From an uncultured Prevotella sp. (lineage in GTDB: Bacteria > Bacteroidota > Bacteroidia > Bacteroidales > Bacteroidaceae): a stretch of 64,000 nt of DNA. The notes under the pieces are model-generated. The model ran no database searches. It was given only the letters and a program-made list of their open reading frames with translations, and was not told where the DNA came from. Within the stretch, counting starts at the first letter, position 1, and each line of letters begins with the position of its first letter. Positions 46,305 to 55,254 of the stretch are shown piece after piece. Position numbers and translations under genes: made by a program. The stretch is from contig CADCEF010000005.1 in assembly GCA_902800365.1 (NCBI GenBank), positions 1 to 64,000 of the forward strand, given 5' to 3'.

Positions 46305-47543
46305 TTACAATTCCAAGTCACCATCGTGAATCTCATGCCAAGGCAGGCCCTGCTTGTTGAGCTGCTCCATGAATGGATCTGGATCGAACTCCTCTACGTT
46401 GTGAACGCCAGGCTTGTTCCACAATCCTTTGCAGAACATCATAGCACCAATCATGGCAGGAACACCAGTGGTGTAGCTTACGCCCTGCATACCAGTCTCC
46501 TCGTAGGCAGCACGATGCGAGCAGTTGTTGTAAACATAGTAGGTGTGCTCCTTGCCATCGTTGCCGATACCACGGATGCGACATCCGATTGATGTCTCGC
46601 CCTCGTAGTTCTCACCAAGATCCTGTGGATTAGGCAGAACTGCCTTCAGGAACTGCAGAGGAACAATCTTTACCTTAGCAGTACCAGAACCGTCAGCCAG
46701 AGGAGCCTCGTATTCAACCTCGTCGATGCGGCTCATTCCGATATTCTGAATTACCTCAAGGTGCTTAAGATACTGCTGACCAAAGGTCATCCAGAAACGT
46801 GCACGCTTGATAGTTGGGTAGTTGATCACAAGTGATTCGATTTCCTCGTGGTGCAACAGATAGCTGTCGCGAGGGCCGATATTTGGATAGTTCAGATCCT
46901 TGTGAATCTCCAGAGGCTCTGTCTCAACCCACTTGCCATCTTCCCAGTAGAGTCCCTTCTGGGTAATCTCGCGGATGTTGATCTCTGGGTTGAAGTTGGT
47001 GGCGAATGCCTTGTGGTGGTCGCCTGCGTTACAGTCAACGATATCAAGATACTGAATCTCCTTGAAATGATGCTTTGCTGCATAAGCAGTGTAGATTGAA
47101 GTTACACCTGGGTCGAAACCACAACCAAGGATAGCTGTGAGACCAGCCTTCTCGAAGCGGTCGCGATAAGCCCACTGCCAAGAGTACTCAAAGTGAGCCT
47201 CATCCTTTGGCTCGTAGTTAGCTGTGTCAAGATAGTTGCATCCGCAAGCCAGGCAGGCATCCATAATTGTCAGGTCCTGATAGGGCAGGGCAAGGTTTAT
47301 TACCAGCTCTGGCTTGAAGTCGTTGAACAAAGCCTTAAGCTGTTCAACATCATCAGCATCAACCTGAGCTGTCTTTATGTCCATATTATATCCAGCCTTG
47401 TGGATGTCCTCCACAATCTTATCGCATTTTGCCTTACGACGGCTAGCAATCATAAACTCTGTAAATACGTCTGCATTCTGAGCAATCTTAAATGCTGCAA
47501 CGGTTGCCACGCCACCTGCTCCAATCATTAAAACTTTTGCCAT
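46305..47543 (-). CDS. Saccharopine dehydrogenase-family protein, likely carboxy(nor)spermidine dehydrogenase
   Basis: A 412-aa enzyme with an N-terminal Rossmann motif (VLMIGAGGVATVAAFKIAQ), then GCGFDPGVTSIYTAYAAKH. Family logic points to carboxynorspermidine/carboxyspermidine dehydrogenase, which condenses a diamine with aspartate semialdehyde; gut Bacteroides make spermidine this way. The partner decarboxylase is not adjacent. Asd, which makes aspartate semialdehyde, lies elsewhere in the window. The saccharopine route itself is less likely in this phylum. Confidence 0.82.
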   Translation of the reverse strand: MAKVLMIGAGGVATVAAFKIAQNADVFTEFMIASRRKAKCDKIVEDIHKAGYNMDIKTAQVDADDVEQLKALFNDFKPELVINLALPYQDLTIMDACLACGCNYLDTANYEPKDEAHFEYSWQWAYRDRFEKAGLTAILGCGFDPGVTSIYTAYAAKHHFKEIQYLDIVDCNAGDHHKAFATNFNPEINIREITQKGLYWEDGKWVETEPLEIHKDLNYPNIGPRDSYLLHHEEIESLVINYPTIKRARFWMTFGQQYLKHLEVIQNIGMSRIDEVEYEAPLADGSGTAKVKIVPLQFLKAVLPNPQDLGENYEGETSIGCRIRGIGNDGKEHTYYVYNNCSHRAAYEETGMQGVSYTTGVPAMIGAMMFCKGLWNKPGVHNVEEFDPDPFMEQLNKQGLPWHEIHDGDLEL

Positions 47544-47571
47544 TGTCTTTAATATTTAATAATTAATCCTT
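47544..47571. repeat. Heptanucleotide-like array at the 3' end of the 47563 gene
   Basis: TGTCTTT, AATATTT, AATAATT and AATCCTT fill 28 nt between the dehydrogenase ATG and the last codons of the preceding gene. On the minus strand it reads as 7-mers of the type (G/T)ATTAA(G/T/A). Confidence 0.6.
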
Positions 47572-48168
47572 AATCTCGTCTGCCTTAATACCAAGTGCAG
47601 CCATAAGCGAATAACCAAGAATCTCCTGGCGATAATTACCTCCTGCTGATGGCTGCATGGTGAACACTGTTATACGCTTGTCATCGTCGTCAGCATGACG
47701 CAAAGCCTCGCGTACCTTATTATATATAGAAGAATCTTCGGCATTTGGTATCACCATCAGTCGTTTTATGTTCTTCTGTGCCAATACCAACTCAAGCACT
47801 TCGTTGAAGAAATCGCCTGTCTTGGCAAAGCCTTCAGCCTGATAGGCATTGATGGTAAACTCGCCCAGATGGTCCTTGAAAGCCTTCTCGCTCAAGTCGT
47901 TAGCATAGTTGCCTGGCAAGAAATTGTCCATCTGCTGCTTATCCTTCTGGTGAATCAGTATCACCTGTATCTCGTTTTCTCCGTCTCTGATACCTCCATC
48001 CAGGGCGATGCAATCCAGCCATTTTGCGATATCGGCCTGAGGAATGCGACGTCCTATCATCCTCTCGAAATTTACGATCAGATTAAACGCTACAGAGTCG
48101 ACGTAGTCTGCATCTACCAGCACCACGTTTTCACTCCACTTTGCTTCTCTATTTAAGTCGTTGTTCAT
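47563..48168 (-). CDS. Conserved Bacteroidetes hypothetical protein
   Basis: A 201-aa soluble protein. The N-terminus (ENVVLVDADYVDSVAFNLIVNFERMIGRRIP) and later LIHQKDKQQMDNFLPGNY and KRLMVIPNAEDSSIYNKVREAL suggest an alpha/beta Rossmann-like fold, as in the DUF6621 family; function is unknown. I chose ATG 48168, since the longer frame to 48216 runs through the promoter. It heads an apparent operon with the dehydrogenase and recA, 19 nt upstream of the former. Confidence 0.78.
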   Translation of the reverse strand: MNNDLNREAKWSENVVLVDADYVDSVAFNLIVNFERMIGRRIPQADIAKWLDCIALDGGIRDGENEIQVILIHQKDKQQMDNFLPGNYANDLSEKAFKDHLGEFTINAYQAEGFAKTGDFFNEVLELVLAQKNIKRLMVIPNAEDSSIYNKVREALRHADDDDKRITVFTMQPSAGGNYRQEILGYSLMAALGIKADEIKD

Positions 48169-48176
48169 ACGGAGTG

Positions 48177-48208
48177 CAAATATACGAACTTTTTCGCTAA
48201 GCAGCAAA
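48177..48208 (-). promoter_or_regulatory. Promoter of the hypothetical-dehydrogenase-recA operon
   Basis: On the minus strand TTTG (48205–48208), a 20-nt spacer and TATATTTG (48177–48184). The ATG is 9 nt downstream of the −7 box, so the leader is very short. Confidence 0.68.
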
Positions 48209-48235
48209 CTTTTCAACTTTTATTTAGTTTAATTA

Positions 48236-48267
48236 TTTGGTATTTCACTTGTTTATTAGTACCTTTG
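48236..48267 (+). promoter_or_regulatory. Promoter of nhaD
   Basis: TTTG (48236–48239), a 20-nt spacer and TACCTTTG (48260–48267), 44 nt before ATG 48312. Confidence 0.75.
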
Positions 48268-48311
48268 CAGCCAAATTAAAAAATAACAAATAATAAAAGT
48301 ATTCAAACCAA

Positions 48312-49643
48312 ATGTCAACATTAACAATTCTTATTGTCGTAGTGTTCTGCTTGGGTTATCTTAGTATAGCTTTAGAGAGCCTGACAAAAGTTAATAAAGC
48401 GGCCATTGCGTTGCTTATGTGTGTGCTGTGCTGGACACTGCTCATGCTTGATCCTGCTTCGTATTACCCCTCGATTCTTGGTGGCGATGTGGTACACCAT
48501 ATCTCAGAGATTATCGAGCATCATCTGGGCGATGCAGCTGGTACACTTTTCTTCCTGATGGGAGCCATGACCATCGTTGAGATAGTAGACTCAAATGGCG
48601 GATTTAACTTTGTGCGCGACACGCTGAAAACTCGTTCTAAGCGCAAGCTGATGTGGCGAATGGCATTTATGACCTTCTTCCTGTCGGCTATTCTCGACAA
48701 CCTTACCACCTCAATCGTTATGATTATGGTGCTTCGTAAGCTGGTTCAGAGTCGTGAGGATCGTCTTATCTATGCAGCACTTGTGGTTATCTCAGCCAAC
48801 TCAGGAGGTGCTTTCTCGCCTATTGGCGACGTAACAACCATCATGCTTTGGATTAAGGGCGTTATCACCACTCAGGGCGTACTTACAGAAATCTTTGTTC
48901 CTTCGCTCGTCTCGATGCTCGTGCCTGCATTCATTCTGCAGTATCAGCTTCATGGCAAGTTCGACAAGGAGCAGAATCTTCCAAAGGCTGATGTCAGTCA
49001 GTTCACCAAGTCGCAGCGCGACATCATCTTCTGGCTTGGTGTTGGTGGTCTCTGCTTTGTGCCCATCTTTAAGACTATCACCCATCTGCCTCCATTCATG
49101 GGCATCCTGCTGGTTCTGGGATTGCTCTGGACAGTTACTGAGATATTCCACTACAATGCCTCTGATGATGACACGATGGCAAAGCGTGTAAGCGACTTGC
49201 TTTCAAAGATCGACCTCTCTACCATCATGTTCTTCCTTGGCATCCTGATGGCTGTAGCAGTTCTCCAGGAGGTTGGCGTACTCACAATGCTTGGTGGAGT
49301 ACTCGACACAACATTCGAGGGCAATCACTTCCTCGTTACTGGTATCATCGGTGTGCTCTCGTCTATCGTTGATAACGTACCTCTGGTAGCTGGATGTATG
49401 GGTATGTATCCTGTAGCTGCTGCTGGCGATATGGCCATTGATGGCATCTTCTGGCAGTTGCTGGCTTACTGTGCTGGTGTTGGTGGTTCTATGCTTATCA
49501 TTGGTTCTGCAGCTGGTGTAGTAGTTATGGGACTTGAGAAGATCACCTTCGGATGGTATATGAAGAAGATTACCTGGGTGGCCTTTGCTGGTTATATCGC
49601 AGGTATGATTATCTATTGGTTAGAGCGTGCATTGTTATTCTAA
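48312..49643 (+). CDS. nhaD: Sodium:proton antiporter NhaD
   Basis: A 443-aa inner-membrane protein with about 11–12 hydrophobic helices that exports Na+ in exchange for H+. Family motifs include FFLMGAMTIVEIVDSNGGF, LDNLTTSIVMIMVLRKL and SANSGGAFSPIGDVTTIMLW, plus VGVLTMLGGVLD in the second half. Length is close to the family norm. It is a single-gene unit with its own promoter and terminator. Confidence 0.93.
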   Translation: MSTLTILIVVVFCLGYLSIALESLTKVNKAAIALLMCVLCWTLLMLDPASYYPSILGGDVVHHISEIIEHHLGDAAGTLFFLMGAMTIVEIVDSNGGFNFVRDTLKTRSKRKLMWRMAFMTFFLSAILDNLTTSIVMIMVLRKLVQSREDRLIYAALVVISANSGGAFSPIGDVTTIMLWIKGVITTQGVLTEIFVPSLVSMLVPAFILQYQLHGKFDKEQNLPKADVSQFTKSQRDIIFWLGVGGLCFVPIFKTITHLPPFMGILLVLGLLWTVTEIFHYNASDDDTMAKRVSDLLSKIDLSTIMFFLGILMAVAVLQEVGVLTMLGGVLDTTFEGNHFLVTGIIGVLSSIVDNVPLVAGCMGMYPVAAAGDMAIDGIFWQLLAYCAGVGGSMLIIGSAAGVVVMGLEKITFGWYMKKITWVAFAGYIAGMIIYWLERALLF

Positions 49644-49666
49644 ATAATAAGTAAAGTACTAAGCAT

Positions 49667-49702
49667 AAAAAATGTTCCCTAACTTGGGAACATTTTTTTT
49701 TG
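49667..49702. terminator. Terminator of nhaD
   Basis: AAAAATGTTCCC and GGGAACATTTTT form a 12-bp stem with a TAACTT loop, followed by further T residues. It also lies after the convergent kinase gene. Confidence 0.85.
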
Positions 49703-49704
49703 CC

Positions 49705-52455
49705 TTATATTCTTTCGCTGATGTTTCTTGGCGTCCACATCCAGAAGGTTGATCCATGTCCTTCGCCTTCGGATGTTACTCCAATCTTTCCATTGCATCG
49801 TTCTGCTATCGCCTTACAGATGCTAAGTCCAAGACCAGTGCCTTGTACGTAGTCGTTAAGTTTGACAAAGCGCTCGAACACAGCATCCTGCTTGTCCTTA
49901 GGGATACCAGCACCAGTATCCTCGCAATAGAAGTATATGCCGTCTTCCTGCTCGCGATATCCCAACTTGATGTGGCCCTGATGGGTGTACTTGATGGCAT
50001 TTGTGGTGAAGTTGGTCAATACCTGCTGGATACGACCCTTATCGAGTGTAGCCATAAACGAGTCGTATGGATTGTCCTTGATGAATTGTACACCAGCCTC
50101 GTCAACACGCTGGGCCAGCGTCTGGCAGATGTCATCGAATACCTTTGCAAAGTCAACCTCCTCTGGTTTGATGGCCAACGACTGTCCAACATTTGATGCC
50201 TCAAGGATATCGTTGATAAGTCGCATAAGCATGTCGCAGTTATTGCGGATGATGCGTATGAACTCCATTCTGTCTTCGTGACTCTCTACTACTGGCAGAA
50301 GGTCGCTAAAGCCCACGATGGCATTAAGTGGCGTACGTATTTCGTGAGTCATGTTGGCAAGGAATGCAGCCTTCATCTTTCCTGACTCCTCTGCACGCTT
50401 GGTCTCGTCTTTCAGCTTCTGCTGAGCCTCCATCAGGTTGTCGATGTTACGAGCCACACCAAAGTAGTGAGACAGATTACCGTTCTCGTCGAACTTAGGA
50501 ATACCACTGATTACATACCATACAGGACCAGGGTTGATCATTGTGTATTTAAAGTGTACTATCTTGTTGTATGGCTTAGCGTGGGCAATAGCCTCTTTGG
50601 CTTCTTTGAAAGCAGACTCACGGAACTCGTCAGTAGCACCACCAAAGAATACATCCAGAGTCTTGGTGTAGTCCGTCTTGCGTCCGCTATAACTGAAGTG
50701 GATGAGTCCTTCCTTGAGGTCGAATGTCCAAAGGAACATCTTACTATTTTCAAGCAGATAACCAAGCTGTTTCTCGTAGAACTGTATATCCTTGGTAGCT
50801 TTCTTAAGCTCCTTGTCGTGCTTGGCCTGTTCAAGGTATAGACGACGTTCTGCAGTCATATCGCGAGCAGTAACTACATAGAACTGCAGTTCTCCCTCAT
50901 CATCGTATGTGGGATGAACCTTTATCTCGATATACTTAAAGATACCAATCTCAGGATAGAACATACGCTGACATACGTGGAAACTCTCCTTGTCGCCCTT
51001 TTGGTACTGTCCTTTTACCAATGCTACTTCAAACAGGTTCATCTGGCGGAAGAACTCCTCGCCATCCTTGTCGAATTCGCATAGTTCACTCATTCGTTTG
51101 TTTACGTCGATAAGCGTTCCGTCTTTGGCATAGAACGACATGGCAATAAGTCCGTTGCTGAACATGCTCTGATACTTACTTGCAATCTCTTCGTTTATAC
51201 GCTCTTCGACAATCTCGTGGGTGTAGTCTCTGAACGATGTAATGACATAGCGTGGCTTTCCGTCTTCGTTTTCTACTACGGCATGTCCCTCAATCCATCT
51301 CCAATCCGGATTATTCTTTGTTCCTTTGTTGTAGCGGCGCTTCAGGTAGCCCAGGTCTTTTTCTCCTTGGCTCATCAGTCGCATAGCCTCGTTGAACTTT
51401 CCTTTTTCTGTGTCTGGCAGGCGCTTCATAAACTCATCGTGGCTCAATCCCTCCTTTGGGAGCATGTCGCCATAGTTGTTCTTCAGGCGTTGGGACTGTA
51501 AGTCGTATTCTATCACATAGTAGTTGCCTGATCTCAATGCCTCAGTCATCAGCTGGTTCATGTCTATCGACTTCTCAACAGCCTTCTTTACTCTTATGCG
51601 CATCATGTGGCTGAACAGCAGGATTACTATAGCAGCTATGATGATAGCGATAAGCAGGATGAGTGCCATAGGCGATGTGTCGTTGTGAACATTCTCTGGA
51701 TAGAACCACTTGTCGTGCAGTTTCTCTATGTCACCTGACTGCTCCAGACGGGCAAACATATCATCGATGGCGTGTATCAGTTCCTTGTCGTATCCCACTA
51801 TTCTTAGTTCGCCTGCAGGCATATCTGTCTCGTCGAATTCTATGCCATCGAGTCCCAGTTCCTTAACCTTCATTTTAAGTGGTTGCTCGCCCCACATATA
51901 GTACTTGTACTTACCACTTCTTATACCCATCAGAGCCTCACGTGGTGCATGGTATTCGGTAGTAAACTCTTTGTTCTTCATTGCGCTTACCTTCAGGTCA
52001 ACATAGTCGTTTTTCTTCAAGGTAAGGGTATCTTCGGCTGTAAGCTGGCTGAATCGCCTTAGCGGACGTGTCGACCTAAGTCTGATGGCTCTGATATTAT
52101 AGTAGGTAATCATGTTGCGTGTGTACTCAAATTCAGGCCCCTCGTACTTGAATTTTAGGGCATGAATAAGGTCGGCCTCATGATTATCGAAAGCCTCAGT
52201 ACACTTATACCATTCCATCATAACGTATTTATGAGGGATGTTGAGCTTGTCGAGTATCATATTCAGCACCTCCACATTATAGCCATCGGGTTCGCCATGG
52301 TCGTTTCTGAACTCGTAGGGTGGAAATTCCCAGTCGCTTACTATTATAAGTGGGTTCTCGTTTGTATAGTCGCGCATATAGTTCGCCTCTGCACGTAGTG
52401 TGGGGCAGAAGGCAAACAAGCAGGCAATGGTAAGTATTATAATCTTCTTAGTCAT
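49705..52455 (-). CDS. Histidine kinase with periplasmic SBP_bac_3 sensor (type A)
   Basis: A 916-aa protein. Signal peptide; periplasmic solute-binding (SBP_bac_3) domain about 35–250 (WEFPPYEFRNDHGEPDGYNVEV); TM about 265–290; three PAS-like modules. The HisKA phospho-acceptor is H704 in NMTHEIRTPLNAIVGF. The HATPase has an intact N-box (NFTTNAIKYT), G1 DTGAGIP and G2 GTGLGLSI. No receiver domain is present. It is BvgS/EvgS-like in sensing layout and probably responds to an amino-acid-like ligand. It is the last gene of the four-kinase operon. Confidence 0.9.
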   Translation of the reverse strand: MTKKIIILTIACLFAFCPTLRAEANYMRDYTNENPLIIVSDWEFPPYEFRNDHGEPDGYNVEVLNMILDKLNIPHKYVMMEWYKCTEAFDNHEADLIHALKFKYEGPEFEYTRNMITYYNIRAIRLRSTRPLRRFSQLTAEDTLTLKKNDYVDLKVSAMKNKEFTTEYHAPREALMGIRSGKYKYYMWGEQPLKMKVKELGLDGIEFDETDMPAGELRIVGYDKELIHAIDDMFARLEQSGDIEKLHDKWFYPENVHNDTSPMALILLIAIIIAAIVILLFSHMMRIRVKKAVEKSIDMNQLMTEALRSGNYYVIEYDLQSQRLKNNYGDMLPKEGLSHDEFMKRLPDTEKGKFNEAMRLMSQGEKDLGYLKRRYNKGTKNNPDWRWIEGHAVVENEDGKPRYVITSFRDYTHEIVEERINEEIASKYQSMFSNGLIAMSFYAKDGTLIDVNKRMSELCEFDKDGEEFFRQMNLFEVALVKGQYQKGDKESFHVCQRMFYPEIGIFKYIEIKVHPTYDDEGELQFYVVTARDMTAERRLYLEQAKHDKELKKATKDIQFYEKQLGYLLENSKMFLWTFDLKEGLIHFSYSGRKTDYTKTLDVFFGGATDEFRESAFKEAKEAIAHAKPYNKIVHFKYTMINPGPVWYVISGIPKFDENGNLSHYFGVARNIDNLMEAQQKLKDETKRAEESGKMKAAFLANMTHEIRTPLNAIVGFSDLLPVVESHEDRMEFIRIIRNNCDMLMRLINDILEASNVGQSLAIKPEEVDFAKVFDDICQTLAQRVDEAGVQFIKDNPYDSFMATLDKGRIQQVLTNFTTNAIKYTHQGHIKLGYREQEDGIYFYCEDTGAGIPKDKQDAVFERFVKLNDYVQGTGLGLSICKAIAERCNGKIGVTSEGEGHGSTFWMWTPRNISERI

Positions 52456-52467
52456 ATATCTTCTATT

Positions 52468-55254
52468 TTATTTTCTTTCCATTTCTACCATCTTACAAGG
52501 TATCGAGAACCAGACAGTGGTGCCCTTGCCTTCAGTTGATGTGAGTTCTATAGTACCACCCATATAATGTACCAGCTCGTGGCAGATGCTGAGTCCGAGA
52601 CCAGCACCGTTATTGGCACCAGTAACGAATCGTCCGAAGATGTTCTCAAGGTTCTCCTTCTTGATACCACTACCTGTATCTTCTACTGATACCAATAGTC
52701 TGTCGGCTATATACTCATATCGAGCCAGAACACTTCCTGATTTAGTGTGTTGTATGGCGTTGGTGATAATCTTGTTGATAATCATAGATACGTTTGGCTC
52801 GTCGATCTCTACAACCAGTTGATTGTACGGGCTCTGCACTATGTACTCCACACCTGGCTGCTTGTGGTTGTCCCATACTGATGAGCATCTGCCAGCAAAT
52901 ATGCTTGCAAAGTCAACAGGTTGTGGCGATAGTGTGATCATGCCAGCATCGAGACGCGAGAGGAACAGGATGTCGTTGATAAGCTTAAGCAGCGATGCTG
53001 AGTTCTCCTTTATCTCGTTGATGAATACAGCCTCATCCTCTGGCGAGTGTTCCATCTCAAAGAGTTCTGAGAATCCTACTACGGTGTTAAGTGGAGTACG
53101 AATCTCGTGGCTCATATTGTGCAGGAATGCATTCTTAACTGTTTCCACCTCCTGAGCTCGAACAGACTCCTCTGCAAGTTTCTCTTCTACAGCCTTAATC
53201 TCGCTGATGTCACGAATCAGTCCGAAGTATTCTGTTATCTCTCCATCCACTATTGTTGGCACGAAGTTGAACTGCAGGTGTAGTGGCAGGCGGTCTTTAC
53301 GCCTCCTGATGCAGGTCTTTACATCTACAATAATGCTACCAGTCTGTCGATTATCCATCTTGTTGAGTACTCGCAGGGCCTGCTTCTCTGACGAACTGTC
53401 AACAAATGCCAGAGCTCTGGTCTGTGTGAGTGAGTATTTCTCATGACCAATCTCGCTATAGACGGTAAGAGTATGTGTGTCGAGACGATAATTAACCAGA
53501 CTTATGCCTCCTACAGACAGCACATAGTCGATGTTGTGTACATAGGTAGAGACATCATCTTTTACAATTTGTAGTTTTTTACTGTTTTCTTTCAGCTTTC
53601 TGTACGAATTGGCTGATTCAGTAACATTACGTCCTGTGCCAAAGAATCCGATACGACTGCCGAACTTATCGTAGATAGGCATTACCTGTAGTTCGTAGTA
53701 AAGTTTCTTTCTGCCTAACAACTTGTTAAGCACACGATTGTCATTTGGTGATGTGTAGAGCTGGGTGGCATAGAAGTACTCAAATTTGTCGATATCCAGA
53801 TCCTTCATGCCAAGAACGTCGCGAAGTGATATCTTGCGTCGTCTGATTTCCTCATTGTCAACGCCAATTAGTGACAGTGCCTTTGTGTTCATGTCAGAGA
53901 TATAACCATCGGCATCGTAGTAAACCATGTCGACCAATGCTGAGTTGAACAGCGACTGATAGCGCAACATCGACTCTTTGATAAGTGCTTGACGCATGCG
54001 ATCCTGTGTGGTATCAGTCTTCAAGATAATGATAATAGACGGTCTTTTGTGCTTGTCTCTTCTCAACACTGACAGTGTGACAGTGTAGTTGTTACTGTCT
54101 ATCAGGTTGTTTCCGTATTCTTTTAGCTGTATTGTGACCGTTTCTGATTTACCCCCAATCACATTTCTAAGTCCGTCAGTAAGATTCGTGAAGTCGTTAG
54201 GGTCGAATCTGTGTGAGTACTCAAGCAGCGAGTATGAACGTTCTGCGTGGCCTGAAGAATCCATAACGGTGAAGTACTGTGACGATACGTTATATGTGCA
54301 GAACATAACGTTACTGGTCTTCATTATAAGCGACAAACGCTGGTTCTCCTTGTTTATCTTCTGGGTCATCTTGCGTTCGCGAATCTTGAAGAATGTGTAG
54401 TAAACCAGGATTCCCACTGCCAGAATGGTAAAAAACTTAACCATATCCCAGATCCACGATGGGATACCTGTCTCTTGGCGTTCAGGATAGAACCATTTGT
54501 TCTGTATGGCTGTAAGACGGTCGTTAGATCTGAGAATAGAGTACACACTATCTAGTTGATTCAACAGATGTTGGTCGTTAGCAAAGAACTTATACTCACC
54601 ATATGGGAAGTCGAACGGTATTATTTCCAGATTGTCAGTGTGATATTTAGTCATCAGCCACTTCAGCGACATCGAGTTCCAAAGTATTATACCATTATTC
54701 TCTGTACTAACGTTCTGTATGGCCTCCTTCATGTCGTCGTAAGGAATTATCTCCTTGGCCCAACCGTTTTCCATCAGTTTGTAGTGGCTGAAGCTCTTAT
54801 CGTGAACTATCACAGGATATCTTGAGAGCTCTTTTCCGTTCCTTGCGTTTACTGCCTGCCCTTTAGGCTTTACCAGACTATGTGTGAATATCTGAACAAT
54901 GGTTCTTCCGTAGGATGAGTTATGGCGTGCAAAGTCGGCATCCATTCTCAGCATAAGGTCTGATTTGTGTTCCTTCAGGTCCTTTTGTGCCTCGAGTGTA
55001 GGTCTCAGTCGTATCTCGTAAGGAATGTCCAGTTCCTTGAATATCATCTTCAGCAGGTCGATATTGTATCCATCTGGTTCTCCATTCTCATTCAGGAAGA
55101 CGTATGGCCATAAGTCCCATGCGTCTTCATATATAAGTGGGCGCTTGTCGTTGTAGACAACTATGCTGTCTTTGTTTTGTTGAGCGTGGGTAATGCCGAG
55201 TGATAAGTGGCATGCCACGAGTAATGCTAGTATTCTATTTATCTTCATAATCAT
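52468..55254 (-). CDS. Histidine kinase with periplasmic SBP_bac_3 sensor (type B)
   Basis: A 928-aa protein. Signal peptide; SBP_bac_3 domain about 35–255 (DLWPYVFLNENGEPDGYNIDLLKMIF); TM about 268–290; PAS modules. H716 is in NMSHEIRTPLNTVVGF. The HATPase is intact (KIITNAIQHT, DTGSGI, GAGLGLSI). It has no receiver domain. It overlaps the preceding kinase gene by 4 nt (ATGA) and the next kinase starts 12 nt downstream. Its C-terminal half is closer to the 57243 gene than to its neighbours, which supports an A/B module duplication. Confidence 0.9.
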   Translation of the reverse strand: MIMKINRILALLVACHLSLGITHAQQNKDSIVVYNDKRPLIYEDAWDLWPYVFLNENGEPDGYNIDLLKMIFKELDIPYEIRLRPTLEAQKDLKEHKSDLMLRMDADFARHNSSYGRTIVQIFTHSLVKPKGQAVNARNGKELSRYPVIVHDKSFSHYKLMENGWAKEIIPYDDMKEAIQNVSTENNGIILWNSMSLKWLMTKYHTDNLEIIPFDFPYGEYKFFANDQHLLNQLDSVYSILRSNDRLTAIQNKWFYPERQETGIPSWIWDMVKFFTILAVGILVYYTFFKIRERKMTQKINKENQRLSLIMKTSNVMFCTYNVSSQYFTVMDSSGHAERSYSLLEYSHRFDPNDFTNLTDGLRNVIGGKSETVTIQLKEYGNNLIDSNNYTVTLSVLRRDKHKRPSIIIILKTDTTQDRMRQALIKESMLRYQSLFNSALVDMVYYDADGYISDMNTKALSLIGVDNEEIRRRKISLRDVLGMKDLDIDKFEYFYATQLYTSPNDNRVLNKLLGRKKLYYELQVMPIYDKFGSRIGFFGTGRNVTESANSYRKLKENSKKLQIVKDDVSTYVHNIDYVLSVGGISLVNYRLDTHTLTVYSEIGHEKYSLTQTRALAFVDSSSEKQALRVLNKMDNRQTGSIIVDVKTCIRRRKDRLPLHLQFNFVPTIVDGEITEYFGLIRDISEIKAVEEKLAEESVRAQEVETVKNAFLHNMSHEIRTPLNTVVGFSELFEMEHSPEDEAVFINEIKENSASLLKLINDILFLSRLDAGMITLSPQPVDFASIFAGRCSSVWDNHKQPGVEYIVQSPYNQLVVEIDEPNVSMIINKIITNAIQHTKSGSVLARYEYIADRLLVSVEDTGSGIKKENLENIFGRFVTGANNGAGLGLSICHELVHYMGGTIELTSTEGKGTTVWFSIPCKMVEMERK

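Noticed and set aside
52468-55254. Amino-acid ABC transporter binding protein
   Set aside because: The SBP_bac_3 domain is fused to TM, PAS and kinase domains and there are no permease or ATPase genes nearby, so it is a sensor rather than a transport component.
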